From positions 51,597 to 103,404 of the forward strand of contig NZ_BOVL01000019.1 in the NCBI RefSeq assembly GCF_019972155.1: 51,808 nt of DNA, given 5' to 3'. Both the position numbers and the translations under genes were made by a program. This stretch comes from Bradyrhizobium sp. RD5-C2 (GTDB lineage Bacteria > Pseudomonadota > Alphaproteobacteria > Rhizobiales > Xanthobacteraceae). The notes below the pieces were generated by a model. The model did no database searches. It was not told where the DNA came from and saw only the letters and a program-made list of their open reading frames with translations. Shown here piece after piece: positions 30,957-41,728 of this stretch. The first letter of the stretch is position 1. Each line of letters opens with the position of its first letter.

Positions 30957-31937
30957 ATGCCCGCGCATATGTCAGTCAGCGTGATCGGTGCCGGCGCCTG
31001 GGGCACGGCATTGGCCGAGGTCGCGGCCCGCGCCGGACGCACGGTGACGCTGTATGCGCGCAATGCCGAACATGCCGCGCAGATCCAGGCGACGCGGGTC
31101 AATCCGAAGCTGGCCGGTGTCCAGCTTCAGCCCGGCATCGCGGTGACATCGGATATTGCGGCGGCCGCGCATGCGGACATCGTCCTCGCGGTCACCCCGG
31201 CGCAGCATCTGCGCGCGGCGGTCAGCCACATTGCGTCGCACCTTGCGCCCGATACGCCCGTCATCGCCTGCGCCAAGGGCATTGAGCACGGCACGCACAA
31301 ATTCATGACCGAGGTGATCGCCGAAGCCGCACCGCGCGCCGTGCCTGCGATCCTGTCGGGACCGAGCTTTGCCGACGACGTCGCGCGCGGATTGCCGACG
31401 GCCGTGACGTTGGCAACCACGGACGAGGCGCTGGCACGCGCGCTCGTCCAGGCGCTCGGCTCGGCGACCTTCCGGCCCTATCACACCACCGATGTGCGCG
31501 GCGTCGAGATCGGCGGCGCGGCCAAGAACGTGCTGGCGATCGCCGCCGGCATCGTCGTGGGCAAGAATCTCGGCGCTTCCGCGCTCGCCGCGCTGACCAC
31601 GCGCGGCTTCAGCGAGCTCGCAAGATTGGGCCGCGCTTGCGGGGCGCGCACCGAAACCCTCGCCGGCCTCTCTGGATTGGGCGATCTCCTGCTCAGCTGC
31701 TCGACCGCGCAATCGCGCAATTTCGCGCTCGGCCTCGCGCTCGGTCGCGGTGAAGCGGCGCCGGTCGGCAAGCTCGCCGAAGGCGCGTTCACCGCGCCGG
31801 TGCTGTGCGAGCTCGCCGCTGTGCAGAAGGTCGATATGCCGGTGTCAAACGCGGTCGCCGCGATCCTGAGCGACCGGCTGACGATCAATGACGCGATCGA
31901 AGGCCTGCTGACGCGGCCATTCAAGGCCGAAGGCTAG
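30957..31937 (+). CDS. gpsA: NAD(P)H-dependent glycerol-3-phosphate dehydrogenase
   Basis: GpsA, 326 residues, reduces dihydroxyacetone phosphate to sn-glycerol-3-phosphate for phospholipid synthesis. The cofactor loop is GAGAWGTA (11-18). ACAKGIE, LSGPSFADDVARGLPTAVT and EIGGAAKNVLAIAAG (catalytic lysine) are family signatures. The TGAGG ribosome site precedes the ATG at 30957; an internal ATG at 30969 is less likely. Co-transcribed with tsaD. Confidence 0.96.
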   Translation: MPAHMSVSVIGAGAWGTALAEVAARAGRTVTLYARNAEHAAQIQATRVNPKLAGVQLQPGIAVTSDIAAAAHADIVLAVTPAQHLRAAVSHIASHLAPDTPVIACAKGIEHGTHKFMTEVIAEAAPRAVPAILSGPSFADDVARGLPTAVTLATTDEALARALVQALGSATFRPYHTTDVRGVEIGGAAKNVLAIAAGIVVGKNLGASALAALTTRGFSELARLGRACGARTETLAGLSGLGDLLLSCSTAQSRNFALGLALGRGEAAPVGKLAEGAFTAPVLCELAAVQKVDMPVSNAVAAILSDRLTINDAIEGLLTRPFKAEG

Positions 31938-31950
31938 CGCTTGTCGCATT

Positions 31951-31980
31951 GACGTTTTCTCCACGCGAACCGCTTCGCGC
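31951..31980. repeat. truncated dispersed repeat, family E1
   Basis: GACGTTTTCTCCACGCGAACC followed by CGCTTCGCGC matches the left half of E1, with the centre shortened. It lies between convergent gpsA and the dehalogenase gene. Confidence 0.5.
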
Positions 31981-31992
31981 AATGACGCCTGA

Positions 31993-32757
31993 TCACCGCG
32001 CCGTCGCGAAGGCGACGAGGTCGTGCAGTCCCGCCCCCGCTCCATCGGGCGTCACGCCGAGTTCCTCGGCTGATGCGTTGGTGCGGTTGACCCAAAAGGT
32101 CGGATAACCGAACCATTTTGCGCCGGCCACGTCCCATCCGGCGAATGCGGCGAAAATGATCTCCTCTTTCTTCAGTCCGAACGCGTCGACACCCATCTGA
32201 TAGGCGCGCGCATCCGGCTTGAAGGCCGCGACCTTGTCGGTGCTGAGGTGTTCTTCGAACAGTCCCTCGAGCCCGGAATTCCTGATCACCGCGTCCAGCA
32301 TCGGCGCGGTGAAGTTGGAGAGAAACGCCAGGCGCAAGCCGGCAGCACGAAGCTGCACGAGCGCCGGCGCGACGTCCGGCCACGCCTTGAGTTCCAGGTA
32401 GGTCTGCATCAGGCGGTCGCGCTGCTCGGGCGAGAGCGAGATCTTCGTCGCCTTCGCCGCGAACAGCAGCGCGTCCTCGGTGACGCGCCAGAAGTCGGCA
32501 TATTTCCCGCCGAGCGTCCTGAGCCAGCCGTATTCGAATTGCCGGGTTCGCCACACAGCGCCCAGCTCCGCGCCCATGCCGGGGAACATCTCTTCCAGCC
32601 GGGCGGATACGGGACGGGGATCGATCACGGGGAAACCGTCGAAGGCGACCGCCCGAAAAGGCGAGCGGCCTGCCGCGCGCGACCGACCGGACAGCACTGT
32701 CGCAGCCGTGACGGAAGCCGCGGCCATGGTCGTAAACGTCCGGCGATCCAGAAGCAT
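31993..32757 (-). CDS. Tat-exported haloacid dehalogenase type II-like protein
   Basis: A 254-residue HAD-superfamily protein of the 2-haloacid dehalogenase group. The nucleophile is Asp40 in AFDGFPVID, motif II is LSNFT, motif III Lys is in AAFKPDARAYQMG, and AGWDVAGAKWFGYPTFWVNR is the type II signature. Unusually, the N-terminus MLLDRRTFTTMAAASVTAAT is a twin-arginine signal, so the enzyme is predicted to work in the periplasm. I chose the ATG at 32757 because GGGGAGA lies at good spacing before it. Divergent from a LysR regulator gene 113 bp away that may control it. Dehalogenase activity is not proven. Confidence 0.86.
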   Translation of the reverse strand: MLLDRRTFTTMAAASVTAATVLSGRSRAAGRSPFRAVAFDGFPVIDPRPVSARLEEMFPGMGAELGAVWRTRQFEYGWLRTLGGKYADFWRVTEDALLFAAKATKISLSPEQRDRLMQTYLELKAWPDVAPALVQLRAAGLRLAFLSNFTAPMLDAVIRNSGLEGLFEEHLSTDKVAAFKPDARAYQMGVDAFGLKKEEIIFAAFAGWDVAGAKWFGYPTFWVNRTNASAEELGVTPDGAGAGLHDLVAFATAR

Positions 32758-32870
32758 GTCGTCTCCCCGCATTGCGTGCAGCCAGCGTTCACACAATTGC
32801 GTGTTGGCACAATCGCCCGATTTCAGCAGAGATCATTCCGTGTTTCAGAACAATCAGGGAGGGGATGACG

Positions 32871-33776
32871 ATGGATCGGCTCGATGAGCTCCGCCTGTTT
32901 CTCGCGATCGTCGACAGCGGACAATTTGCGGCCGCCGGCCGCAAATTCGCACGCTCCCCCTCCTCGACGACACGGATCGTCGCCGAGCTCGAGCGGCGCC
33001 TCGGCACCCGGCTGCTGCAACGGACCACGCGAAAGCTGTCGCTGACCGACTCCGGCGCGCGGCTTGCCGCGCAGGCGCGCCGCCTGCTCGCCGATTACGA
33101 CGACGCGATCGATGGCGCCATCGGCGAGGCCGCAAGCCTGCGCGGCAACATCAAGCTGTCAGCGCCGACGCTGTTCGGCAGCCGTCACGTCGCGCCGCTG
33201 GTGCGCGGATTCCTTGAACGTCACCCCGACATCACGCTGCAACTGACGCTCGAGGATCGTCTGGTCGATCTGATCGACGAACGGATCGACATCGCGCTGC
33301 GGATCGGCCATCTGACGGACTCCTCGCTGAGGGCCCGGCGCGTCGGGGAAGTCCGGCGCATTGTCGTCGCAAGCCCCGATTATCTGAAGCGGCACGGTCG
33401 GCCGCGCAGACCCGACGATCTTGCGCAGCATCACGCCGTGACCTTCGTCAATCAGGCGAGCCCCGCGGCGTGGTTGTTCCAGAACAAGCAAGGGGCTCCG
33501 CAGAAGATCAAGGTATCGAGCCGCATGGAGGTCAACCGCGCCGAGACGGCGATCGGACTGACGCGCGACGGCATGGGCTTGACGCGCGTGCTGTCCTACC
33601 AGGTTGCGGATGAACTCGCGGTGGGGTCGCTGGTCCGCGTGCTGAGGGAGTATGAAGTCGCGCCCATACCGGTGCAGCTGATCTATCCCAGCGCACGCCT
33701 GATGGCGCCGCGCATTCGGAGCTTCCTGGATTTCGCCGCGGGTGAGCTACCGCAGACGGCGTTCAACCACCCATAG
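32871..33776 (+). CDS. LysR family transcriptional regulator
   Basis: A 301-residue LysR-type regulator. The N-terminal winged helix-turn-helix spans residues 1-60 (ELRLFLAIVDSGQFAAAGRKF; SSTTRIVAELERRLG). A LysR substrate-binding domain follows, close to the group with the INxxxAxxxAaxxGxG-like segment (VNRAETAIGLTRDGMGLTRV). The start at 32871 is favoured because GGGAGGGG is spaced correctly for it but abuts the ATG at 32865. It is divergent from the exported dehalogenase gene and upstream of a secreted esterase gene, so both are candidate targets. Confidence 0.92.
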   Translation: MDRLDELRLFLAIVDSGQFAAAGRKFARSPSSTTRIVAELERRLGTRLLQRTTRKLSLTDSGARLAAQARRLLADYDDAIDGAIGEAASLRGNIKLSAPTLFGSRHVAPLVRGFLERHPDITLQLTLEDRLVDLIDERIDIALRIGHLTDSSLRARRVGEVRRIVVASPDYLKRHGRPRRPDDLAQHHAVTFVNQASPAAWLFQNKQGAPQKIKVSSRMEVNRAETAIGLTRDGMGLTRVLSYQVADELAVGSLVRVLREYEVAPIPVQLIYPSARLMAPRIRSFLDFAAGELPQTAFNHP

Positions 33777-33900
33777 CGGGTCTGCGCCAGTCGCGCTTGA
33801 CGGCGCAGACTTCCACGCGGAGACAACGCGCACTGTGCTAGCGTCGCGGCGACCGTCGGATCCCGTTCCAACAACAAGAAACCGAAACTTGGGGAAGTAC

Positions 33901-35013
33901 ATGCGTCAACCGCATCGCGTTATCGCTTCGATCAGCATTCTGCTTGCCGTCGCCACCTCCAGCACCACCACGCGCGCGCAAACGGCCGCACCTTACGACG
34001 AACTCGCCAAGCGCGAGGCTGCGGCGAACGCCGAGGATGGCAAGCGGGTCGCCCCGCTCAAATCGATCGGCAATCCCTCAAGTGACGTCTCGGCGGAGAT
34101 GCAGGCGATGATCGGCGCGCCCTACCCGCCGCATTTCAACGCCGACCCGAAAACCCCTGCGGAGTGGAAGGAGCTGATCGACCGCCGCGCCAAGCTTTTG
34201 ATCGCGGGCATTCCGGCCATGAAGGCGAAGCTCGGCGTCAAGGTCGAGGAAACCAGGATTGCCGGCGTGCACTGCTACGTCGTGACGCCGAACAAGATCG
34301 CGCTCGAGAACCGGCGACGCCTGCTGATCCACGTGCATGGTGGCGGCTACGTGTTCGGCCCCGGCGAAGCCGCGTTGCCGGAAGCCATCATGATGGCCGG
34401 CTTTGGCGGCTTCAAAGTGATCTCGGTCGACTACCGGATGCCGCCGGACTTCCCCTATCCGGCCGCGATGGACGACGCGATGGCGGTCTGGAAGGAGGTT
34501 CTGAAATCGCACGAGCGCCACCGGCTGGCGATCTTCGGCACTTCGACCGGCGGCGCGATGACGCTTGCGATGGTGTTGCGGGCGAGGGACGAGAAGCTGC
34601 CGCTGCCGGCCGCCATCGCGCCGGGCACACCGTGGTCCGACATCGACAGGATCGGCGACAGCTACGCGAGCAATGAGTGGGTCGACAACGTGCTGGTGAC
34701 CTGGGACGGATGGCTCGGCCGCGCGGCCAAGCTCTATGCCAACGGGACCAGCTTGAAGAATCCCTACATTTCGCCGATCTACGGTGACTTCAAGGGCTTT
34801 CCGCCGACCATCCTGACATCGGGCACGCGCGACCTGTTCCTCAGCAACACGGTTCGCACACACCGCAAATTGCGCCGCGCCGGCGTGATCGCCGATCTCA
34901 ATGTCTATGAGGGGCAATCCCACGCGCAGTACCAGATGAACATCGATGCGCCCGAGACCAAGGAAGCCTTCACCGACATCGCCAAATTCTTCGATCGATA
35001 TCTGAAGCAGTGA
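33901..35013 (+). CDS. secreted HSL-type alpha/beta hydrolase (esterase)
   Basis: A 370-residue exported esterase. A Sec signal peptide (residues 1-26, cleavage near TRAQTA) is followed by a hormone-sensitive-lipase-like fold: oxyanion motif HGGGY (146-150), nucleophile Ser215 in FGTSTGG, acid in SGTRDLFL and His in EGQSHAQY. In this family the elbow is usually GDSAGG, so GTSTGG is a variant. Substrate unknown; short-chain esters are likely. GGGGAAG precedes the ATG. It lies 124 bp after the LysR gene on the same strand. Confidence 0.88.
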   Translation: MRQPHRVIASISILLAVATSSTTTRAQTAAPYDELAKREAAANAEDGKRVAPLKSIGNPSSDVSAEMQAMIGAPYPPHFNADPKTPAEWKELIDRRAKLLIAGIPAMKAKLGVKVEETRIAGVHCYVVTPNKIALENRRRLLIHVHGGGYVFGPGEAALPEAIMMAGFGGFKVISVDYRMPPDFPYPAAMDDAMAVWKEVLKSHERHRLAIFGTSTGGAMTLAMVLRARDEKLPLPAAIAPGTPWSDIDRIGDSYASNEWVDNVLVTWDGWLGRAAKLYANGTSLKNPYISPIYGDFKGFPPTILTSGTRDLFLSNTVRTHRKLRRAGVIADLNVYEGQSHAQYQMNIDAPETKEAFTDIAKFFDRYLKQ

Positions 35014-35109
35014 GTGACGCCATCAAGACCGGATGCCCGCGCTTGTCGCGGGCGCCCGGGTGCCTGTAGATTGCCGCGCGATGAGCGATCGAGCACGGGG
35101 TGAGTTGCG

Positions 35110-35523
35110 ATGAATTACTGGCTGGTGAAATCCGAGCCGTCGGTCTGGTCGTGGGACCAGCAGGTCGCCAAGGGCGCGAAGGGCGAAGCCTGGACCGGTG
35201 TGCGCAACTTCACGGCGCGGCAGAACCTCGTCAACATGAAGAAGGGCGACAAGGCGTTCTTCTATCATTCCAACGAGGGCAAGGAGATCGTCGGCATCGC
35301 CGAGATCGTCAAGGAAGCCTATCCCGATCCGACCGACAAGACCGCCAAGTTCGTCTGCGTCGACATCAAGGCCGACAAGCCGCTGAAGACGCCGGTGACG
35401 ATGGCCGCGATCAAGGCCGACAAGAAGCTCGCCGACATGGCGCTGGTGAAATATTCGCGGCTCTCGGTGCAGCCGGTGACATCAGAGGAATGGAAGTACG
35501 TCTGCAAGATGGGCGGGCTGTAG
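35110..35523 (+). CDS. EVE domain protein
   Basis: A 137-residue single EVE domain (PUA-like fold; relatives include human THYN1 and bacterial proteins that bind modified bases). It starts MNYWLVKSEPSVWSWD, the family N-terminus, followed by WTGVRNFTARQNLVNMKKGD and FFYHSNEGKEIVGIAEI. The ligand is probably a modified nucleobase, but the partner is unknown. It is convergent with the topoisomerase gene across a palindromic repeat. Confidence 0.92.
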   Translation: MNYWLVKSEPSVWSWDQQVAKGAKGEAWTGVRNFTARQNLVNMKKGDKAFFYHSNEGKEIVGIAEIVKEAYPDPTDKTAKFVCVDIKADKPLKTPVTMAAIKADKKLADMALVKYSRLSVQPVTSEEWKYVCKMGGL

Positions 35524-35535
35524 CGTTCCGCTACT

Positions 35536-35657
35536 GTCGTCCCGGCGAAGGCCGGGACCCATAACCACTGCTCCGCATTATTGGAGCGCGCTGGGGCCAC
35601 AGCTCGCTTCAACAATCACCATTTGGGGTAATGGGTCCCGGCCTTCGCCGGGACGAC
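35536..35657. repeat. inverted repeat with perfect 27-bp arms
   Basis: Arms at 35536-35562 and 35631-35657 are exact reverse complements (starting GTCGTCCCGGCGAAGGCC). They are separated by 68 bp. The element sits between the convergent EVE and topoisomerase genes. Each arm also contains a small internal palindrome (CCCGGCGAAGGCCGGG). Confidence 0.9.
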
Positions 35658-35667
35658 GGAGAGAAGC

Positions 35668-36849
35668 TTACGCTCCGGCCGCCATCACCACCTGCGCCAG
35701 CAACTGCTCGCGTTTGGACTGGGTGCGGTAACCGCCCATTGTCGCGGCGAAGCGCTCGAGGATGCCGTCTTCGAAGGCGGTGACGATGGTGTCGTGGACA
35801 TAGCTCTTGCGGCAGATCGCCGGCGTGTTGGAGAGCTGGTCGGCGGCGGCGCGGATCGCATCCAGCACCTGGCGCTTGCGGCCGCGCTGGCTGGCGGCCG
35901 GCGTGATCCGCGACAGCGATTCCACGACGACGGCCGACGCCATCAGGGTGCGGAAATCCTTCAGCGAGATCTTGATGCCGGCGAGCTCGCGCAGGAACGC
36001 GTTCACCGCCGTGGTCGAGGCAGCGCGGACGACGCCGGAGCGGTCGTGATACTGGAACATGCGCTTGCCCGGGACATCGCGCAGAATGCCGATCGCACGC
36101 ACCAGCTTGGCCGCGTCGCACTCCTTGCGCACGGCCTTGCCGCCCTTGGCCTTGAAGGTCAGCACCAGCGAATCATCTTCCAGCGTGACGTTGGACTTCA
36201 AAAGCGTGGTGGCGCCGCGGGTGCCGTTGAGGCGGGCATAGGATTCATTGCCGGGCCGGATCGCGGTGCGCGCGATCAGCTCGATCACCGCCGACAGCGC
36301 GAACTCGCGCGTCGGCTCGTCACCGGACAGGAACGCCGAGACCTTGCGCCGGATCTTCGGCAGCGCGGCGACGAGCTTGGCCAGGCGATGCGCCTTGCGC
36401 TGCTCGCGGACCTTCTCCCAGTCGGCGTGATAACGGTACTGCAAGCGGCCCGCGGCATCGCGGCCGACCGCCTGCAGATGCGAGCTCGGATCGCTGGAAT
36501 AGCGCACCTGGCGATAGGCCGGCGGAACCGCCATCGCATGCAGCCGCCGGATCGTGCGCGCATCGCGGACGCGCGAACCATTGGCACGAACGAATGAATA
36601 ATTCTTGCCGCGCTTGATGCGGCGAATGGTCAGCTCGTTCTGGTCGCCGAGCCGAAGACCGAGATCGCGCGCCAGATCCTCGACGGCGGGCGCGGCGAGC
36701 TTGAGCTTTGCCGACGGCTGGAGCTTGGCTCGTGGCGACTGCAACTTTGCCTGCGGCTGCTTGGGCCATTGGCCCAGCGCCTTCGCCAGGGCGACAGCGG
36801 GATCGGCGGACATGGGCCGCACAGCCGCGATGTTCTGCTGATCCATCAT
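35668..36849 (-). CDS. DNA topoisomerase IB
   Basis: A 393-residue bacterial type IB (poxvirus-like) topoisomerase that relaxes supercoils by transient 3'-phosphotyrosyl cleavage. RTAIRPGNESYARLNGTRG carries a catalytic Arg, and SLKDFRTLMAS holds the usual KDFR motif. The nucleophile is Tyr350 in ICRKSYVHDT. The first 50 residues are low-complexity (QPQAKLQSPRAKLQPSAKLK) and non-conserved. An internal ATG at residue 13 is an alternative start. Transcribed leftward and convergent with the EVE gene. Confidence 0.93.
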   Translation of the reverse strand: MMDQQNIAAVRPMSADPAVALAKALGQWPKQPQAKLQSPRAKLQPSAKLKLAAPAVEDLARDLGLRLGDQNELTIRRIKRGKNYSFVRANGSRVRDARTIRRLHAMAVPPAYRQVRYSSDPSSHLQAVGRDAAGRLQYRYHADWEKVREQRKAHRLAKLVAALPKIRRKVSAFLSGDEPTREFALSAVIELIARTAIRPGNESYARLNGTRGATTLLKSNVTLEDDSLVLTFKAKGGKAVRKECDAAKLVRAIGILRDVPGKRMFQYHDRSGVVRAASTTAVNAFLRELAGIKISLKDFRTLMASAVVVESLSRITPAASQRGRKRQVLDAIRAAADQLSNTPAICRKSYVHDTIVTAFEDGILERFAATMGGYRTQSKREQLLAQVVMAAGA

Positions 36850-37709
36850 ACTTCCAAGACGCCTTGTTCCGCTGTTCTCCCGGTAATGCCGTTGCTTCGG
36901 GCTTGGTTCCGGTTGGCCATCCGGCCTCGATTTCGCGATTTAGGGCGTCAGGGCTGACATTGCGAGTCGCGAATCGGTTATCAACGGTTTCTAATTACCT
37001 TTCATGGGTGCCATTCGCCCACTAACCTTGATTTTGGCCGCTCCAGGATCGGTCAAAATTGCGGGAGCCCGACTTGGGAACCGGGCTTTTGGGCGCGACC
37101 AGCACGACCTGGCTGCAGCAGGCAGGTCAGGCACCGTGCCGTTTCGTACCGGATCCCCGGACGGAGTCACCGCACCTCACGATCCACCCGGCTCTTCCGG
37201 ACAGCGCCAGCCGCACAGGCGGTTCGGGCGAAATCGTCGGCGCAGATCGTCGCGGCGGCCCTGCGATCATTCATCGAAATGCGCGGCAGTTGGTCCAGCA
37301 GAATTGGCGTCTAGGCGCGTCGCAGTCAGCGTCACCTCGCACCCAAACATTGCTTTGAGGCTCTCCCATCTCGGCATCAGGCGGATCGCGGTCCGCGATT
37401 CTTTCGCGACAGCCGCCGTCCGCCGTGACGGCGTAGGACGCCGGCGAGTTGAGCAGAGAACGATACCACTACGACCAAGAGACCAGTGACCCGGAGCGGA
37501 CGATGAAGCATAGGTTTCACTCGTCAACGAGGCGCGGTAAACCGCCCCATCAGATGAGGAAGCCGACGGGATGTCCGGCGGCTTCGACGCGACGAAAGTG
37601 ACAGTCCTTTTTCCTTGCCGGGCCGGAATGCGGCAACGCATAATCGCGGCAATGATCAAGACGTCTTGCCGTCGCGTCGTTTGCGATCGGCAATGAGTGG
37701 AGGAAAGCG
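36850..37709. other. long intergenic region, no supported gene
   Basis: These 860 bp, between the divergent topoisomerase and acs genes, contain open frames on both strands: about 161 codons at 37004-37489 and about 130 codons leftward at 37267-37659. Their translations are Arg/Ser/Pro-rich, share no motif I recognise and overlap each other. The acs ribosome site GGAGGAAAG lies at its right edge. The rest may hold promoters or a gene relic. Confidence 0.5.
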
Positions 37710-39650
<1,941 letters not shown>

Positions 39651-39713
39651 TCCGGCAACGGCAATATCGGGACCTTGAAGAAGGGCCGCGCGCGATCTCC
39701 GCTGCGGCTTTTC

Positions 39714-39759
39714 GCTTTTTTTCATCACGCGAACCGGCATCCGCTTCGCTCGAAACGCT
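39714..39759. repeat. dispersed repeat, family E1 (diverged copy)
   Basis: CATCACGCGAACCGGCATCC and CGCTTCGCTCGAAACGCT match the E1 copy at 1870-1917 with several changes. It lies downstream of acs, in a 377-bp gap (39651-40027) that otherwise holds no supported gene. Confidence 0.65.
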
Positions 39760-40027
39760 ATGGGCGCGGCCATTTCACGGGATTGTCAGAGGCGCGGCGC
39801 GATTGCGGCGCGTTTGCGGCCAAGTGTTGTTTTCAAGTCATTTACTTTAATCCGAACTTTTCCTTTTCTGCCCGCCATCAGGACGTGTCTCGCGGCCGGT
39901 GTGAAACCACCCGGTTAAGACACGCGGTTAATATTGCGTGCGCGAGACCGGCGGGCCCGGTTTTTTCAGGGCTCTGCACCTTCGTTTTTGGCTCCTTCAC
40001 CGGAGCTGTTGGGAAGTGGAGAGGTTG

Positions 40028-40543
40028 ATGTCGATGAAGTTTGCGGTGGCGCTGGCTGCCACCCTTGGTGCTGTTGTTGTGATGTCGCAGACGGCCGAAG
40101 CGCGGCCGGAAATGGTCGGAATACACGCCGACAATTATGAGCCGGGCACCATCGTGGTGAAGACCAACGAACGGCGGCTCTATCTCATTCTCGATTCCGG
40201 TCACGCGATGCGCTACCCGGTCGGCGTCGGCAAGTCCGGCAAGCAGTGGGCCGGCACCACCCGGATCGACGGCAAGTATCGCAACCCGGCCTGGTCGCCG
40301 CCCGCCGAGGTCAAGCGCGACAAGCCGAGCATCCCGAACGTGATCGCAGGCGGTTCACCCGCGAATCCGATGGGCGTCGCCGCGATGACGCTGGCCGGCG
40401 GCGAATACGCCATCCACGGCACTAACGTGCCGGGCTCGGTCGGCGGCTTCGTCTCCTACGGCTGCATCCGCATGCTGAATCCCGATATCACCGATCTCTA
40501 TCAGCGCGTCTCGGTCGGCACGACGGTGGTCGTCACCCGCTGA
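40028..40543 (+). CDS. L,D-transpeptidase (YkuD domain), periplasmic
   Basis: A 171-residue exported YkuD-domain protein. A Sec signal (1-25, cleavage near AEA-RP) precedes the catalytic domain (about 40-170). The active-site pattern HGTNVPGSVGG...SYGCIRM gives His130 and catalytic Cys146. It forms 3-3 peptidoglycan cross-links or attaches proteins to the wall. The short form without extra domains is common in Bradyrhizobium-type genomes. GAGAGG precedes two in-frame ATGs (40028 and 40034); I use the first. An intrinsic terminator follows. Confidence 0.92.
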   Translation: MSMKFAVALAATLGAVVVMSQTAEARPEMVGIHADNYEPGTIVVKTNERRLYLILDSGHAMRYPVGVGKSGKQWAGTTRIDGKYRNPAWSPPAEVKRDKPSIPNVIAGGSPANPMGVAAMTLAGGEYAIHGTNVPGSVGGFVSYGCIRMLNPDITDLYQRVSVGTTVVVTR

Positions 40544-40567
40544 TTGGGCACGGCGCCTCGCCGAAAG

Positions 40568-40593
40568 AAAAGCCGCGCAGATGCGCGGCTTTT
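40568..40593 (+). terminator. intrinsic terminator, bidirectional
   Basis: AAAAGCCGCGCA (40568-40579), loop GA, then TGCGCGGCTTTT (40582-40593) with further T-rich sequence. A upstream and T downstream make it symmetric, suiting the convergent L,D-transpeptidase and nuclease genes. Confidence 0.88.
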
Positions 40594-40633
40594 GTTTACC
40601 TGTTCAGCACGGGCGCGGCCGTGACGCTGTTAC

Positions 40634-41242
40634 TCAGCGCGCGAAACCTCCGCACCAGCCGAAACGGTGCCCGCCATTGTAGGCGCGCGCATGACCTGCC
40701 GCGAGCAGCGCGGCCGAAACATTATCGGTCTTCCTGGTCGCGACATCGGCGACGACGCGGCCCTGATATTTGTCGGGACCGATATTGTAGATCGCGACGT
40801 CGCCCTGGCCTAGCAGATCGCGCAGCGCCACCGTGGCCGCTTGCGCCATCTGCAGCTCGCGCGCGCAGGACGCCTTCAGCTCCGGCGCATCGATGCCGCG
40901 CAGCCGGACCCGCGTATACAGATCGGGTCCCGGCGTGAGATGCACCCGTGCCTCGAACGTGTCACCATCGATCGTCCTGATCACATCAACAGCATGGCGC
41001 GCATCAGGCGCGCCGCCGCGCTGCCAGATCATTTCGGCATCGCGCGACCGGCCCAACGACCAGTGTGACGGCGAAGGCACCCATTCAGGCACCCATCGGC
41101 GGATCGGCAATGTGCTGCCGACGGCAATGCCGAGCACGAACACCCACGGCAGCGCTGCCGAGACACGGCGGCCCCAAGGTGAGCGGCGGAAGGGCGGACG
41201 TCCCGTCCCACGATAAGGATTTATTCTCTCGTATGGGGACAT
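40634..41242 (-). CDS. membrane-anchored thermonuclease (SNase) family protein
   Basis: A 202-residue protein. An Arg-rich cytoplasmic lead (1-27) is followed by one transmembrane anchor (about 28-47) and an SNase-like OB-fold domain (about 85-195). Calcium and catalytic residues appear in IDGDTFEARV (Asp92, Asp94) and RLRGIDAPELK (Arg115, Asp118, Glu121), with a later arginine in YQGRVVADV (Arg162). The nuclease domain should face the periplasm. Substrate is presumably DNA or RNA. Four to five cysteines could form disulfides (CAREL, FGWCGG). Confidence 0.86.
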   Translation of the reverse strand: MSPYERINPYRGTGRPPFRRSPWGRRVSAALPWVFVLGIAVGSTLPIRRWVPEWVPSPSHWSLGRSRDAEMIWQRGGAPDARHAVDVIRTIDGDTFEARVHLTPGPDLYTRVRLRGIDAPELKASCARELQMAQAATVALRDLLGQGDVAIYNIGPDKYQGRVVADVATRKTDNVSAALLAAGHARAYNGGHRFGWCGGFAR

Positions 41243-41293
41243 ATTCCTAGACTGGCCTGAGTCGAACGGTCAGGCAAGACACTCCAAAACCTC

Positions 41294-41527
41294 TCAGAAG
41301 TCCGAGGCGATGCCCTTGGTCTCCCAATCGCCGTAACGCGTCGGTTCCGGTCCCTTCGGGCCCTGGAATTCCTTCGGCCGCGCGGCCGCATCCTTTGCAG
41401 CCAGCTCCTCGGCCGCCTTGCGCCGCGCCGCGGCCTCGGTGAGCGCGCGCTGCGCGGCCGGCGTCAGCGGCTTGCGCGGCGCGGGTTCCGGCGACGATGG
41501 CAATGGCGATGGCGATTTCTCAGACAT
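41294..41527 (-). CDS. DUF1674 protein (SDHAF4-like succinate dehydrogenase assembly factor)
   Basis: A 77-residue protein. An Ala/Pro/Lys-rich variable N-terminus is followed by the conserved C-terminal signature FQGPKGPEPTRYGDWETKG, ending IASDF. This matches DUF1674, whose mitochondrial member SDHAF4 helps flavinylated SdhA assemble into complex II. No sdh genes are in this window. It lies divergent from the RsmB-type gene with a 201-bp spacer. Confidence 0.92.
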   Translation of the reverse strand: MSEKSPSPLPSSPEPAPRKPLTPAAQRALTEAAARRKAAEELAAKDAAARPKEFQGPKGPEPTRYGDWETKGIASDF

Positions 41528-41728
41528 GGCGGGCCTTCTTGGCGAACGTTTCTCGGCAAAACTTTCTGCCTGCGAATTTCGTATCTCTGTGCTGGCTCAG
41601 TGACGGCATCACGATCAAGAAATCCTGCAAAGCGATTCTTACATTTGGCATATTCGCATGCCAGAGGTGTTTTCGAGTTGATGGCATGAGCCGAACGTAA
41701 CTCAGCACCTTCGAGATATCTCCGCTCC

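Noticed and set aside
37004..37659. Possible genes of about 161 codons (plus) and 130 codons (minus)
   Set aside because: They overlap each other and lack ribosome sites and recognisable domains. A short HWSLGRS match between the minus frame and the nuclease protein is too short to count.
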